From NCBI GenBank assembly GCA_905250115.1, contig CAJNOI010000234.1:55486-119485 (forward strand): DNA of 64,000 bases, written 5' to 3'. The first letter of the stretch is position 1, and each line of letters starts with the position of its first letter. A program made the translations under genes and the position numbers. This stretch comes from Adineta steineri. Lineage: Eukaryota; Rotifera; Eurotatoria; Adinetida; Adinetidae. The notes under the pieces are model-generated. The model had not been told where the DNA came from and made no database searches. It was given only the letters and a program-made list of their open reading frames with translations. Below, in pieces: positions 40,351 through 50,083 of the stretch.

Positions 40351-40801
40351 ACCAGACCTTCCAGTTGAGATTAAAAAAATCTAAAAGAAAACATTTTTCT
40401 CAGGCGACCTTCTCATAAAATAGAGATCTTCTCTCATGGACTCTCTCTTAAGTGCAACTCAGAACAAAGACTCTGTCGAGGAATGAATCTATCGATTTGT
40501 CACAAGACATAACTCTTCATATCACGTATTAAGTGCAATATCAACAACTTAATAACAAATATAGAAATTGTTGTCGACTAAGACATATTTCATTCTTGAA
40601 ACGTTTCGTCTTTGATTAATTTGTGTATACATATATTTTCTCTTAAATTCATGTAATTTGATTTTATAATTTGATTGACAAGTGAGCACTAATTGGCAAA
40701 ACATTTTAAGGATAAAATATGTTTTAATCAGTAGCATTTTCTTTATTATTCAACGCATTTAACAAAAAATGATAAATATTCAACATCTTAATCACTTAAG
40801 C

Positions 40802-40847
40802 GTGGATGTCAATAGAAAGAGTAGATATCCACACCCACACCCTCGAA
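40802..40847. repeat. Short fold-back element
   Basis: GTGGATGTC, an A-rich spacer, then GATATCCACACCCACACCCTCG. The left half is reduced to one unit; the right terminus is typical. Confidence 0.6.
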
Positions 40848-41449
40848 ATACTGGATGTGGTGAAGTAGATTATTCCCTTTATACTACCTTGAAAGTAAGG
40901 GTATGACTGTGCATGATAAAAAACTGTAGTTTCTTCATGTATCTCCACTCACCCAAGTATTTGATTATTTGAGTAAATAATACAGAATATACGTCGTTTG
41001 AAACACACTAATTCTCTTTTTTTCTCAACTCAAAATGACATTACACATTTTATTTCTTTTTCTTTTTATATGTATTTCATTATTTAAAGTAAACCTGAAC
41101 TGACTGAATTAAAAACAGAAAAAAATACGTTTTCTCCAAAAAAAAACAACGTTTTAGTAGACGACAATCCGATGATAATTGCACACTGTTTGTTTCATGA
41201 AACAATAATACTATGGATACTGTTTATCTTTTTCAATTTTTATTTCTTTCTTTACATGTAATACCAAAAAGTGCAATAGATAGTAGACATTCTTAAGAAC
41301 TTACGGAAATAAAAGAATAATATGTAACGATTTCTAGACTGGAGTGTGATATTAACTATGTATATTTTATTTAAAAAATCGCACACGTACTAAATATTCC
41401 TCGTCCCTTATATAGTGCTCGGAGAATTCAATATCCTGCTACATCATGG

Positions 41450-41582
41450 CATCTCATCAGAAAATGCCAAATCACATGAAAATGCCAAATCGTACGAAAA
41501 TAACACCTCATCAGAAAATGCCATATCATAGGAAAACGGCACCTCATGAGGAAATGCCACCTGATAAGAAAATGACGCACTC
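41450..41582 (+). repeat. Degenerate ~20-bp tandem repeat
   Basis: About six or seven copies of a unit like CATCAGAAAATGCCAAAT: each has CAT or CGT, a variable dinucleotide, GAAAATGCCA-like core and spacing of about 19 bp. Non-coding. Confidence 0.7.
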
Positions 41583-42119
41583 TACACGGACCATCGTTAG
41601 GATTGGCACATAGTAAATTCGTTAAAATAAATCATATGCCATTTTTGCATCTTTTTTGATGAATAATAATATTCATATTCTCCTTGTTTAGTATAAACAA
41701 AGACAAGTGTTCCTTTGTTAAAAAACGTAAAAAGAATGTCTATTTTATTACTTATTGCAACCGATTTCCCATTCTCTGAGAAAGCGTCATTTTATTTGAG
41801 TCTATCAGTATGGAATGCATAAATAAAACTGATTTCATCCTATATAACGAAAATATTTAACAATTTATCAAAAAAAAAGAATTATCTTTGTAATTTATTT
41901 GCTGCAGCTTTTTCAGAAAATTAAGCTAAGAGGATTAGCTGTTTTAGTTTGATTACTCTTTTTCTTTCTATAAGACCATTATTGTCTGTCAGTATCGATT
42001 TATTTATGTAGAGAGGACATAGCGAAAGAATAAGTTTGTTTATGCATAAAATAATAATTGTGTCAATACTATGAGAAAAAATAGTTTCGTTTCGGGTATA
42101 TTAAATCACTTTCATCTGA

Positions 42120-42187
42120 TGGTGTGGGTGTGGATATGGATTTGAGTTTGGATGAGAAGGAGACCCACACCCGCACCCATACTCGCC
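42120..42187. repeat. G-rich/C-rich fold-back element
   Basis: GGTGTGGGTGTGGATATGGA...TTGGATG, spacer GAGAAGGAG, then ACCCACACCCGCACCC and CTCGCC. Confidence 0.75.
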
Positions 42188-42699
42188 TATCTGGACATAA
42201 TACTCCTGTTTTCCGAGATCTACCTGGACGTAGTACCTGTAATTTTTCGAAGGTTATCTGAGCGAAGTATGTGTACTTTTTCAAGATCTACGTGAATATG
42301 ATAGAATCATAAGAAGGAGCGAACATATACGCGAAAAAAAAGCGGCTCACCTAACATCGAAAAATGACTCAACCAGTTTCGAGTCTTTAATTTCTTATAA
42401 GTTGAAATAACCTGCACAAACTTTCTAGCTATCGGAACACAATGGATCAAGCAAAGTGCGCTTCAAATTGAACTGTTTCTTTATCCAGCTTTAATAAAAT
42501 TCTCAAAAATCATATAACATGAAGACTAATCAATTTTAAAAAATGAGTCGTATTTCCTACGACACCTCGTTGGTATCTCCGTTCTATATCCTTGAGAATT
42601 TGACAAGGATCCTCTAAGGATTCCTGGTGTTTTTGGTTGCAGGAAGTGAGTAAAACCTGCAGGCATTTTCAGCGAACACAGTTTGCTCTTCTTCCTACA

Positions 42700-43350
42700 T
42701 TCTATCTGTTGAAAAATCTGCTTTTTCTTTGTGTTGTTACACTTTTTTCCCGGAAAAAAACTTGTCCATCATGGTACTTATATTCTCCTTGTTGGAACAA
42801 GTTTTTTGTAGTCACCTCTGCATTCTCCTTCCAGAAAAAACTTTTTTATTTGCATCGTCAGAGCCTTTCTCTGACGAGAAAATTGTCCGTCATCTTAGTT
42901 ATATTCTATTTCTTAGAAGAACTTTTTTTATTCATCTCAGCATTCTCCTTTCAGAAAAAAATTTGTTTGTTCTCCTCCATAGACTCTTTTCCGGAAAAAA
43001 CTCGTCCATCATCATTCCTGCATTCTCATTGGCAGCCGTATTTTTCTTGGTGTCATTCCTATACGCGTCCTCCTGAAAAAAAATTTCTTTCTTTTTATTT
43101 CAGTCTTTTACACAAAACAAAACTTGTCTATCGTCGTTCTTATATTCTCAGTATTGGAAGGAATATTTTTTGCTCTCATTGTTCCATTTCTTTTTCAGAA
43201 AAAAAACTTATTCGTTCTCTTCCTCAGATTCTTTCCCGGAAAAAAGTTGTCTATCAGTGTTCTTACATTCTCAATACTGGAAGGAATATTTTCTTCTCTC
43301 ATTGTTACATTTTGATTTTCATAAAAAATTATTGTCACTCTCGTACGAAG
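42700..43350 (+). repeat. ~120-bp tandem repeat (about five copies)
   Basis: A motif like GGAAAAAACTTGTCCATCAT recurs at about 42752, 42877, 42995, 43113 and 43238 (spacing 118-125). Between the motifs are repeated CATTCTCCTT and TTTCAGAAAAAA blocks. The long open frame here reads as Phe/Ser/Leu-rich repeats and is probably a by-product of the array. Confidence 0.75.
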
Positions 43351-43636
43351 CGAAGGAAATTATTTCATAAATCAATAGTAAGTAGCAGGTGTGGTGTTTT
43401 TTTGTCTTTCGGCGGATAGATGTAAAGACCGAAAATGAATTCAAGTACTTATCGATTCAATGGAGTTTTCAACTAGTAATAGTAAGGGTGAGCCAAACAG
43501 TCTCATCTGCATATACATTAGCTTCAGTGTAAAAGAAATAATCTACTTTAGCTCATTAAGTACTTTGCAGAGTTTAGGATTTAGCTCAAGAAATACTGTG
43601 AAAACAATAGTCTCTTGACTAACACCGCTCTCCTAC

Positions 43637-43975
43637 ATTAGAAGCCCCCTCCTAGACGAGCAATGTGTTTGGCGTATTAGAAGCCCCCCTATTTTTTTCA
43701 AAAAAGTTTTAAAGTTTTTGAAATTTTTTTCGAGTTTTTCTACTAAAATTGCTAAAATTTCTCGATTTTAAGGTGAAATTTCGACTAGCTCCTATCTGGC
43801 TCTGCTTAAATCTGGAAAAATTGCCAAAAATCTCCTGAAAAACTCATGAAAATCTCTAGAAACCTTTTGAATCGATTTCCTTATCAAGGTCTATGAAACT
43901 TTTTTGGGATCTTATAGAAGCCCCCTCCAGAAATTATAAACGGTAGACAAATTAGAAGCCCCCTGGGCTTCTAAT
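43637..43975. repeat. Dispersed ATTAGAAGCCCCC motifs ending in a palindrome
   Basis: Copies at 43637-43649, 43676-43688, about 43912-43925 (TATAGAAGCCCCC) and 43951-43963. The last is the left half of a palindrome 43951-43975 (11-bp stem ATTAGAAGCCC, 3-nt loop). It lies immediately before the right arm of the inverted duplication. Confidence 0.7.
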
Positions 43976-44170
43976 ATAGTGGGTGGGTTACTTGATATAA
44001 AGAGCTAAGTCTTACGACAAATTGATGGATTCATTCCTAGACAAAATCTTCGTTTTGAATTGCACTTAAGAGAGAGTCCATAAAAGAAGACTTCTCTTTT
44101 ATGAGAAGGTCGCCTGAGAAAAATATTTTCTTTTCGATTTTTTTAAATCTCAACTAGAAGGTCTGGTCGA

Positions 44171-44287
44171 GGGGGTAGGTGAGTGTGAGTGAATGTTGGT
44201 GTTATATTCTTCTTATATGCACCGTCATACTGACATCCACACCCACACCCATCCCTACTCACACTCGTACCCACACTCAGACCCACC
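44171..44287. repeat. G-rich/C-rich fold-back element, inner edge of right arm
   Basis: GGGGGTAGGTGAGTGTGAG...GTTGGTG, TATTCTTCTTATA spacer, then CATCCACACCCACACCC continuing to CACTCAGACCCACC. It lies about 60 bp before the start of ORF1. Confidence 0.75.
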
Positions 44288-44346
44288 TTTTCTAAAGCTT
44301 ATTAGTATTATCTGTTTTTATTGTATTTAGATACAAACACATAATT

Positions 44347-45084
44347 ATGGGTGGCAACAAAAAGAAGTTACAGGAATGTGAGTCCATCGGTCGGGAAAGT
44401 CGCAAAGTTAGATATGTTGAGCTCTCCGATTGCATAAAAGATGACCCAAATTTTTCCGTATTCGTCGACCAGCTGGAAAACAATTACGAGCTATTCACAC
44501 GGGTAACTGCACCCGGTCGTATCAAGAATGGAGATCTCATTGTTGCTCGCAAGCAATTCTCCTGTAATAATAGGCAGAATTATGATATACTTGTTAGAGA
44601 TAGACAAAAAACTGAAACTATGCAAGCTGTAACTGACAGCATTAGTTGTTTTGGTACCGAATATATTCTCCCAAAACTCAAAAGACGCCCCTCAACAGGC
44701 GGTATATGTGAAAACTTTTTGTACTGGTCGAACTGTACTCAATATTTAGCTACAATACGCGACCGACCAGAGGATGTAAAACAATTAGAAACTGCCATTT
44801 ACGAAATTGTACGCTCTTATGGCCTAAACTCAGACGTTTGGGACGTTCTCACTCAATTTGTCAAGGATCGCAACCGATTCGTTCACAAGAATACATCTCT
44901 TTCTAGTGCGTTCAAAGCTCTACAAGAAAATGCTTGTTACGTGAAGAGACTACAAAATTCCTATGACTATAATTATGTAGATGCTGTAAAAGAGCTGTTG
45001 GGAGCTCTTCAGGAAATAGTCCCTACTGAGGATGATAATGCTGCTGACAGAGAATTAGCTGATTACTATATAAGAAATAGTTGA
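44347..45084 (+). CDS. Unrecognised 245-aa protein with R-N-x3-H motif (ORF1, right arm)
   Basis: Single open frame starting MGGNKKK. The basic N-terminus leads into a conserved block (VELSDCIKDDPN, NNYELFTRVTAPGRIKNGDL). The C-terminal half is predicted helical: an IYEIVRSYGL stretch, then DVWDVLTQFVKDRNRFVHKN. RNRFVH fits the R-[N/D/H]-x3-H signature of HEPN-domain ribonucleases, with the helix before and after as expected; this is inference, not a domain match. It shares a Trp...R-x4-H...V-x2-LLG-x-L pattern with ORF2, 102 bp downstream on the same strand. The pair may be co-expressed or be exons of one gene. The codon use and composition are less AT-biased than in neighbouring genes. The other arm carries a broken copy. 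Confidence 0.55.
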   Translation: MGGNKKKLQECESIGRESRKVRYVELSDCIKDDPNFSVFVDQLENNYELFTRVTAPGRIKNGDLIVARKQFSCNNRQNYDILVRDRQKTETMQAVTDSISCFGTEYILPKLKRRPSTGGICENFLYWSNCTQYLATIRDRPEDVKQLETAIYEIVRSYGLNSDVWDVLTQFVKDRNRFVHKNTSLSSAFKALQENACYVKRLQNSYDYNYVDAVKELLGALQEIVPTEDDNAADRELADYYIRNS

Positions 45085-45186
45085 ACAATTTGAAATAAAT
45101 TACATTTGCTTAATATCCAAAACTGCGCTATTGTAGAGAATGTCTTTGAAATCTTATTTTTTAGATATATTATTTTAGAAGCCCAA

Positions 45187-45774
45187 ATGTCTGTAGTTAT
45201 TCATCAGATACATTCGCATGCCGACGGTGAACGACTGCATAAACGTTTGCGTCAAGATCAATCAGAGAAACCAAGCAAAGCTTCTGCTTCATCCATTATT
45301 TCGAGCTCAAGCAAAGACTCAGCCAATGATATTGTACACCGCATAGAGCAGTCTAATTGTGTGGAACTTGCATCAACTTTATTTGATGTTTATGGATATA
45401 CAATCATCATGCCTAATCTCCCAAAGTTTTATTCGGGTTCAATGCCAACCAATGACTGGTACGACAACGTTTATTACTATGTCAAGCTCGACTTCAACGG
45501 AGAAAAACTCAACAAAACGCAAAATGAACTCGTTCGATCAGTTCAACAAGTAGCTATATCAAAGTGTGGCGGTTTAACCAATCAGCAATGGCGATGTCTT
45601 CTCTGTCTCAACATTCGAGTTGATAAACGTCATGACAGTACAAAACTAAAGATGATACATTCCTCAGAGATTGATCGTGTCAAGAGACTCGCTCTGGACG
45701 TACTGGATGGTAGAAAGCAGGAAACTGTTCTAGCCCTTCTTGGGGTTCTTGAGAAATGCGCAAAAAAGGAATAA
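45187..45774 (+). CDS. Unrecognised 195-aa protein with R-x4-H motif (ORF2, right arm)
   Basis: Near-identical to the left-arm protein at 38762, differing mainly in the first 25 residues and in a few positions near the C-terminus. The start is the ATG at 45187, which matches the left copy; the frame is open further upstream to 45106, but an AG just before the ATG in both arms could be a splice acceptor. Core motifs: LPKFYSGSMPTNDWYD, GLTNQQWRCLL and RVDKRHD. High identity between arms over this ORF compared with ORF1 points to recent gene conversion or selection. Function unknown. Confidence 0.5.
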   Translation: MSVVIHQIHSHADGERLHKRLRQDQSEKPSKASASSIISSSSKDSANDIVHRIEQSNCVELASTLFDVYGYTIIMPNLPKFYSGSMPTNDWYDNVYYYVKLDFNGEKLNKTQNELVRSVQQVAISKCGGLTNQQWRCLLCLNIRVDKRHDSTKLKMIHSSEIDRVKRLALDVLDGRKQETVLALLGVLEKCAKKE

Positions 45775-45885
45775 TGGAGCAAACGAATACTTTGTGCGAT
45801 GAATTTTAAGAGTTTGTTATTTTTCGAAAGCTTTACTGTAAAATAAACTGAAGTTCACCTTTTAATAAATACACTGTTTAATTCA

Positions 45886-45962
45886 GGTGTGGGTGTGGGT
45901 GTGGGTGTTGGCGTGGAATGTGGGTGTGTATATTGTTCTTATTTCGCACTCACACTTACACC
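45886..45962. repeat. G-rich/C-rich fold-back element at outer edge of right arm
   Basis: GGTGTGGGTGTGGGTGTGGG and further GTGGGTGTG, TATTGTTCTTATTTC spacer, then GCACTCACACTTACACC. Counterpart of 38560-38650. Confidence 0.75.
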
Positions 45963-47413
45963 GGCCTCTTATATCCTTGAAGAACATGAAAGGAAGAAAT
46001 TAGAAAGACAAATAAGGACACAGAGATAAAGACAGAGCATATACAATGCATTGCGGCGGAGCTTTACACTTACGAGGAAGTAAACCGTTACTATTGATAT
46101 GATTTCATCGCTTATCGCTGTTGTGATGTACTTTTTATTTTCAGTTCTATAAAGGAAATTTTATCGAGTGTTTTAGACAAAGATGTATATTCCACAAAAA
46201 TTAAAACAAAACAGATAATCTCTGCAATTCTGGTAAGATACGTGTTTATTTTATTATCCTTGAAATGGTAGACCGATAGTTGAGCGCCGATAATTGAGCC
46301 CTAGATATAGAGGAGAAATTAGAAAACACAAGAAAGTTATTCTACTTCACCAGAATAGCATCCACACCAAAAATTAAGCAGAGCGCGTGCTCTTTTAAAA
46401 TATATTTCTCTTGTAATCAAACGAAAAGAAGATACTAGGGAAGGTGTGGGTATTCTGGAGGATTTTACAACTGACATTTTGTAATAATAATAACATATAA
46501 GTACACAAGTAATTGTGCCGATTAGATAAATAAACAAACTATATTTCGAAAAGTTATTTGTTTTACTAAAGATGAGTGATTGAATCAAAGAAGACTATTC
46601 TAGCTAACCATTAGTACCATCGAAAGATTTCGCATATCTGCGTGCTTCACTTTGAAATTTATCTGATAAATCACATACGAATTTTCTGTGCTCTCTATTA
46701 TCTTCTCTATATCAGGGGCTTTGAGGGTGAGGGTGTGGGTGATGATGAAGCGAACACCCACACCGTCAAAAAATGTTATAGAAATTTTTAATTTAAATAC
46801 ATTTTAATAACTGGTGAAATAAAAGTTTAATCATATGTCAATATGAAATAATTCATGATTATTTTCATGAAAATATTGCTTTATGTAAATATTTCTTATT
46901 GAGAAAGTATTCATGATAATCATTATAGTGAAGAATATAAAATTTTTATTATTGATATCTATGAAAATAAAATTTGAAATATTTATAATCTTTGACTAAA
47001 TCATTTTAAACGAGATGGAATACGAATTGGACCAAAAACTAACCGATTATTTATATGTTTTATGCGAATCAAATAAACATAAAATTATTCACTTAGTATG
47101 TGTGTTTGACATATGAACATTGTTTATGAAAATAATTTTTATTCAATTGATCAAGAATTTTCAGAAGAAATTAATTTTAAAAGAAATATTCAAATTTTAT
47201 TTTATTTCATCAAATCATTTTCGCTTCTTAAATTATTTATTTAAAATCGTTTAATACATAATCTTATTGAATATCTTTATTCCAATATTTAATTAAAATT
47301 TCATCAATTATAATTTCACAAATAAATTCTTGATTTTGATCAGATATCAAATTTATATTTTCCTTTAAAGGAGTTTCTAAATATTCAGTTGAAAAGTTTT
47401 TATTCAGATGAAT
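45963..47413. other. Intergenic, about 1.45 kb
   Basis: AT-rich, with one fold-back element at 46722. The short frame at 46337-46588 has no recognisable features. I see no gene. Confidence 0.5.
46722..46768. repeat. Short G-rich/C-rich fold-back element
   Basis: TGAGGGTGAGGGTGTGGGTG, spacer ATGATGAAGCGA, then ACACCCACACCGTCA. Both termini fit the family consensus TGAGGGTG/CACCCTCA with one mismatch. Confidence 0.8.
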
Positions 47414-48256
47414 TTATGCAGTTGGAATTGATTTTAAATAGAAATAATTTAGTTGTTTTGGAAATATATTTATCCATTGATATTTATTAATATTAAGTAA
47501 TTTTGGTTGATTAACTGTATACACATATATTTGAATGATTAATTTTTTTAAATAAAAGCAACGTCTTTGAATAAAATGATTTAATTCATCGATTGTACAT
47601 TCATGAAATGGACGAAGAATCAGGTATGTTAAATAATATTGATTTGATATGACTAATGTTTGTTGACAAGATTCTCTTATTGAAACATCAATTGATCTGA
47701 TTTTTTCTGTTCGATTAAGAATTTGTGAAAGATAAGAAAAATTTTTACATGATTTGATTTGTAAATGTTCCAGTTGAGGAAATTTTTCAGGTAAATCTTG
47801 AATAGGAATTGAAAATTGATCTTTAAATCGACAACATTTTAATCGATATTGAGTTAAACTGAGAATTTGTAATGATGATAAAACTTTTGAAAAATCTTCT
47901 TTTTGATCATTAACACATATTCCAATATAAATATATTCTAATTGTGTTGATGGAATGCTATTTAATATATGATTGATTTCATTATAACGTAAATTCGATA
48001 TTGTTAATGAGCGAAGTGATAAGAATTGATTTGTTTTTAATGAATTAAATAAATCTAATTGAGAATTTAATGTTATTTTTAATAAACGAATAGATTTTGG
48101 AATATTTTTATCTATTTCAAGATTAATATTATGTGAATAATTTTCAAGTATTGCTTTAAAACGATTATTTAAATTAGAAAATGATTTGATTATATCATTA
48201 TATGTTAAATAATCACGTTTTCGTTTTTTTGATAAACATGATAATTTTAATGCCAT
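47414..48256 (-). CDS. F-box/LRR-like protein with truncated F-box
   Basis: Open frame of 280 codons from the ATG at 48256. The N-terminus (about 15-45: YLTYNDIIKSFSNLNNRFKAIL) matches only the second half of the F-box of bdelloid F-box/LRR proteins; the LPNEILL half seen in the gene at 51779 is absent. Irregular leucine-rich repeats follow (LRSLTISNLRYNEI, LQILSLTQYRL, LEHLQIKSCKNF, LTYLILRPFHECT). F-box proteins link substrates to SCF ubiquitin ligases through Skp1; without the first helix this copy may not bind Skp1. A missing 5' exon or 5' truncation is possible: a fold-back element begins about 40 bp upstream. The protein also ends earlier than the full-length relative. Confidence 0.6.
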   Translation of the reverse strand: MALKLSCLSKKRKRDYLTYNDIIKSFSNLNNRFKAILENYSHNINLEIDKNIPKSIRLLKITLNSQLDLFNSLKTNQFLSLRSLTISNLRYNEINHILNSIPSTQLEYIYIGICVNDQKEDFSKVLSSLQILSLTQYRLKCCRFKDQFSIPIQDLPEKFPQLEHLQIKSCKNFSYLSQILNRTEKIRSIDVSIRESCQQTLVISNQYYLTYLILRPFHECTIDELNHFIQRRCFYLKKLIIQIYVYTVNQPKLLNINKYQWINIFPKQLNYFYLKSIPTA

Positions 48257-48298
48257 TCTCAAATTTTTAATGATGAAAAGTTATTTTATTAACGTTCT

Positions 48299-48351
48299 TG
48301 AGGGCATGGGGTGTGGGAAAAGAAGAACCCTCAACACCCACATCCTCCCAA
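48299..48351. repeat. G-rich/C-rich fold-back element
   Basis: TTGAGGGCATGGGGTGTGGG, AAAAGAAG spacer, then AACCCTCAACACCCACATCC. Lies between the F-box-like gene and a truncated gene fragment. Confidence 0.75.
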
Positions 48352-48352
48352 A

Positions 48353-49056
48353 CTCTCATGTTATTGAAGAATTTGTTCCACTAAAAGAAAATAAATCAGA
48401 TGTATTAGATGGTACGTATAAGTAATTAGATATTTAATTTATAATGTTGATTTTTACAATTTTATAAGTGCCAGAATCGAGAATATCTAATACATGAGCA
48501 TTTAGTACCATTGCTTTTTATAATAAGATCTTTTGTCTGTCAATCTCATAATTAATTTGACTCACGGTTCAACTAGTCGTTATGTATTTTAATAGACTTT
48601 ATCAAATCTTATAATATGATATGAAAATAATGAAAGAAAAAAAAGTTGATATATTGAATAATTTCACAAACATTCTATTACTTTTTAGATGAAAATTTAG
48701 CAGATATAATCAGAAACACTAGCTTGAGTGAAAATTGGATTGACTTCTATGAGATATTTCTTTCAATGTTATCTTACCATCAGGAAACTTCTTTCGAAAA
48801 TAGTATACTTAAGATATTCTTAAACTACTATGTAAAAACTAATGAGTTATTTTAGTTTTCCAGGAATTTGAAATAAAAGATTAGAAGAATTTGATTTTTT
48901 TGTATTAATTAATTTAGGGTTCTGGATTTTATCCATCATCGCAACCACAATTATCGAATGATCTTCTTGAAAATGTTCAAGTACATAAAATGATCTTGGA
49001 ATTATCAGCATTATTAAATGTTCGTCAATTATTTCTTGAAGGACCACTTATTTCTG
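48353..49056 (+). pseudogene. Gene fragment of three in-phase exons, unknown family
   Basis: Three open segments join in phase across GT-AG introns: about 48353-48411, 48689-48831 and 48918-49056. The translation is continuous and has good coding character (e.g. DENLADIIRNTSLSENWIDF and LENVQVHKMILELSALLNVR). The first segment begins directly after a fold-back element and the last runs directly into another (49055), where the frame becomes Gly/Cys repeats and stops. No start codon and no natural end are seen. I do not recognise the family. It is best read as an internal piece of a larger gene whose ends were replaced by fold-back DNA. Confidence 0.5.
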
Positions 49057-49129
49057 GGTGTGGGTGTGCGTGTGGGTGATAGATGGTTCTATTCCCATGC
49101 AAACATACCCATATCCAAGCGCACCCTCA
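49055..49129. repeat. G-rich/C-rich fold-back element
   Basis: GGGTGTGGGTGTGCGTGTGGG, spacer with TGGTTCTATTCCCATG, then CATACCCATATCC...GCGCACCCTCA. Truncates the gene fragment on its left. Confidence 0.75.
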
Positions 49130-49630
49130 AATTTAATTTTTTTCTTGAAAGATTGATCCTGTATTTGTAGAATGGTTAATATACAATTGGCGTGAACCTC
49201 ACTGACGAAATAAGATGATGATGAATGACTGAGAAAGACAGAAAGAAAAAACAAGAAAAATCGCTGAAAAAGTGTCACCTACGCAGTTACATACTGAAAT
49301 AATTGCGCAGACGTAAATAAGACAAAGTTAGAAAGAAGGACAACCAATTAAAATGCATGTAGTTGGCTTCTTTCCATTGCGTTTGTTCGAATTCTATTAA
49401 TGATTGCATTTTGTTCGTCTTCCTTTCTTTTTCTGTTATATCTCGCATCCAAGTTCTCAATAGTAACTAGGTGGCGACATTGTCTTTTTATGCAAACAAA
49501 ACAATACAAACATTGTTTGTCGCAGAAAAATCGAGGAAAAACAAGTTGTTGCCTATATAAATCGACACTGTAATCTCTGTTGTCACTCAAATCATCACAC
49601 TCATTTATAAGTTCATATTTATCGCCAAGT
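49130..49630. other. Interval between two fold-back elements
   Basis: About 500 bp. A minus-strand frame (49348-49590, 80 codons) has a cysteine cluster (CDKQCLYCFVCIKRQC) and a basic tail, but no start context, splice partners or known domain. It could be another truncated exon. Otherwise nothing. Confidence 0.35.
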
Positions 49631-49738
49631 TGAGGGTGTGGGTTCGCTATAAGCTTATTTTATAACCCACAACAACACCACACACCCACACCCACACCCA
49701 CACTCACACCCACCCACACCTACACCCACACCCTCAAG
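49631..49738. repeat. G-rich/C-rich fold-back element with long C-rich arm
   Basis: Starts TTGAGGGTGTGGG, spacer with TTCGCTATAAGCTTATTTTATAA, then about 75 bp of CCCACA-type repeats ending CACACCCTCAAG. Strong asymmetry: one G-rich unit against about a dozen C-rich units. Confidence 0.85.
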
Positions 49739-50083
49739 ATGGCCTATTCGTTTCAATTCACTTTTTCATTTAAAATAGACTTACCAAACTGAACTGAATT
49801 GATTCAAAGAAAGTTTTCAAATGCTTATGATTTAAATGAATGTGGCTGAAAATTAAAATAAGTCAAGCAATTGGATAAAACTAAACTAAGAAAAAGTAAT
49901 CTGAAGTTCATTGAGTTGCATTAAAATGATTTGAGATTTTCTTCCAATGAATCTAATTCAGGTGATCAAATTTTTTAGTTGAGTTAACTTGTCCAGATCT
50001 GTGTTGAAGTCAGTAGTATAAAGTTATTTTGAATTATCATAATTTAGAGTACACTAGTTGCCGTCAATCACAAGTTAGCATTC

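Larger units (their letters stand above)
38560..40535 (-). repeat. Left arm of a ~2-kb inverted duplication
   Basis: The reverse complement of this stretch aligns with 43985-45962. Shared are the outer fold-back element, the sequence around TTTATTAAAAGGTGAACT, ORF2, ORF1, the inner fold-back and the block with AGACCTTC, CAGGCGACCTTCTCATAAAA and CTCTCTTAAGTGCAA. Similarity ends near 40530. ORF2 is nearly identical between arms; the ORF1 part is more diverged and broken here. Confidence 0.85.
40536..43984. other. Spacer between inverted arms
   Basis: Unique sequence of about 3.4 kb between the arms. It contains two fold-back elements (40802, 42120), a degenerate ~20-bp tandem array (41450-41582), a ~120-bp tandem array (42700-43350) and dispersed ATTAGAAGCCCCC motifs (43637-43975). 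I see no convincing gene. The 260-codon frame at 42637-43419 lies wholly in the tandem array. Confidence 0.55.
43985..45962 (+). repeat. Right arm of the ~2-kb inverted duplication
   Basis: Inverted copy of 38560-40535. Carries intact ORF1 and ORF2 and fold-back elements near both ends. Confidence 0.85.

Noticed and set aside
41450-41582. CRISPR-like array
   Set aside because: Eukaryotic context, no constant repeat with unique spacers; it is a plain degenerate tandem repeat.
42637-43419. 260-codon open frame
   Set aside because: It coincides with the 120-bp tandem array and reads as low-complexity Phe/Ser/Leu repeats; overlapping frames are also open in parts.
43951-43985. Helitron 3' end
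   Set aside because: Hairpin present, but no CTRR terminus or AT target site could be placed and no helicase ORF is in the window.
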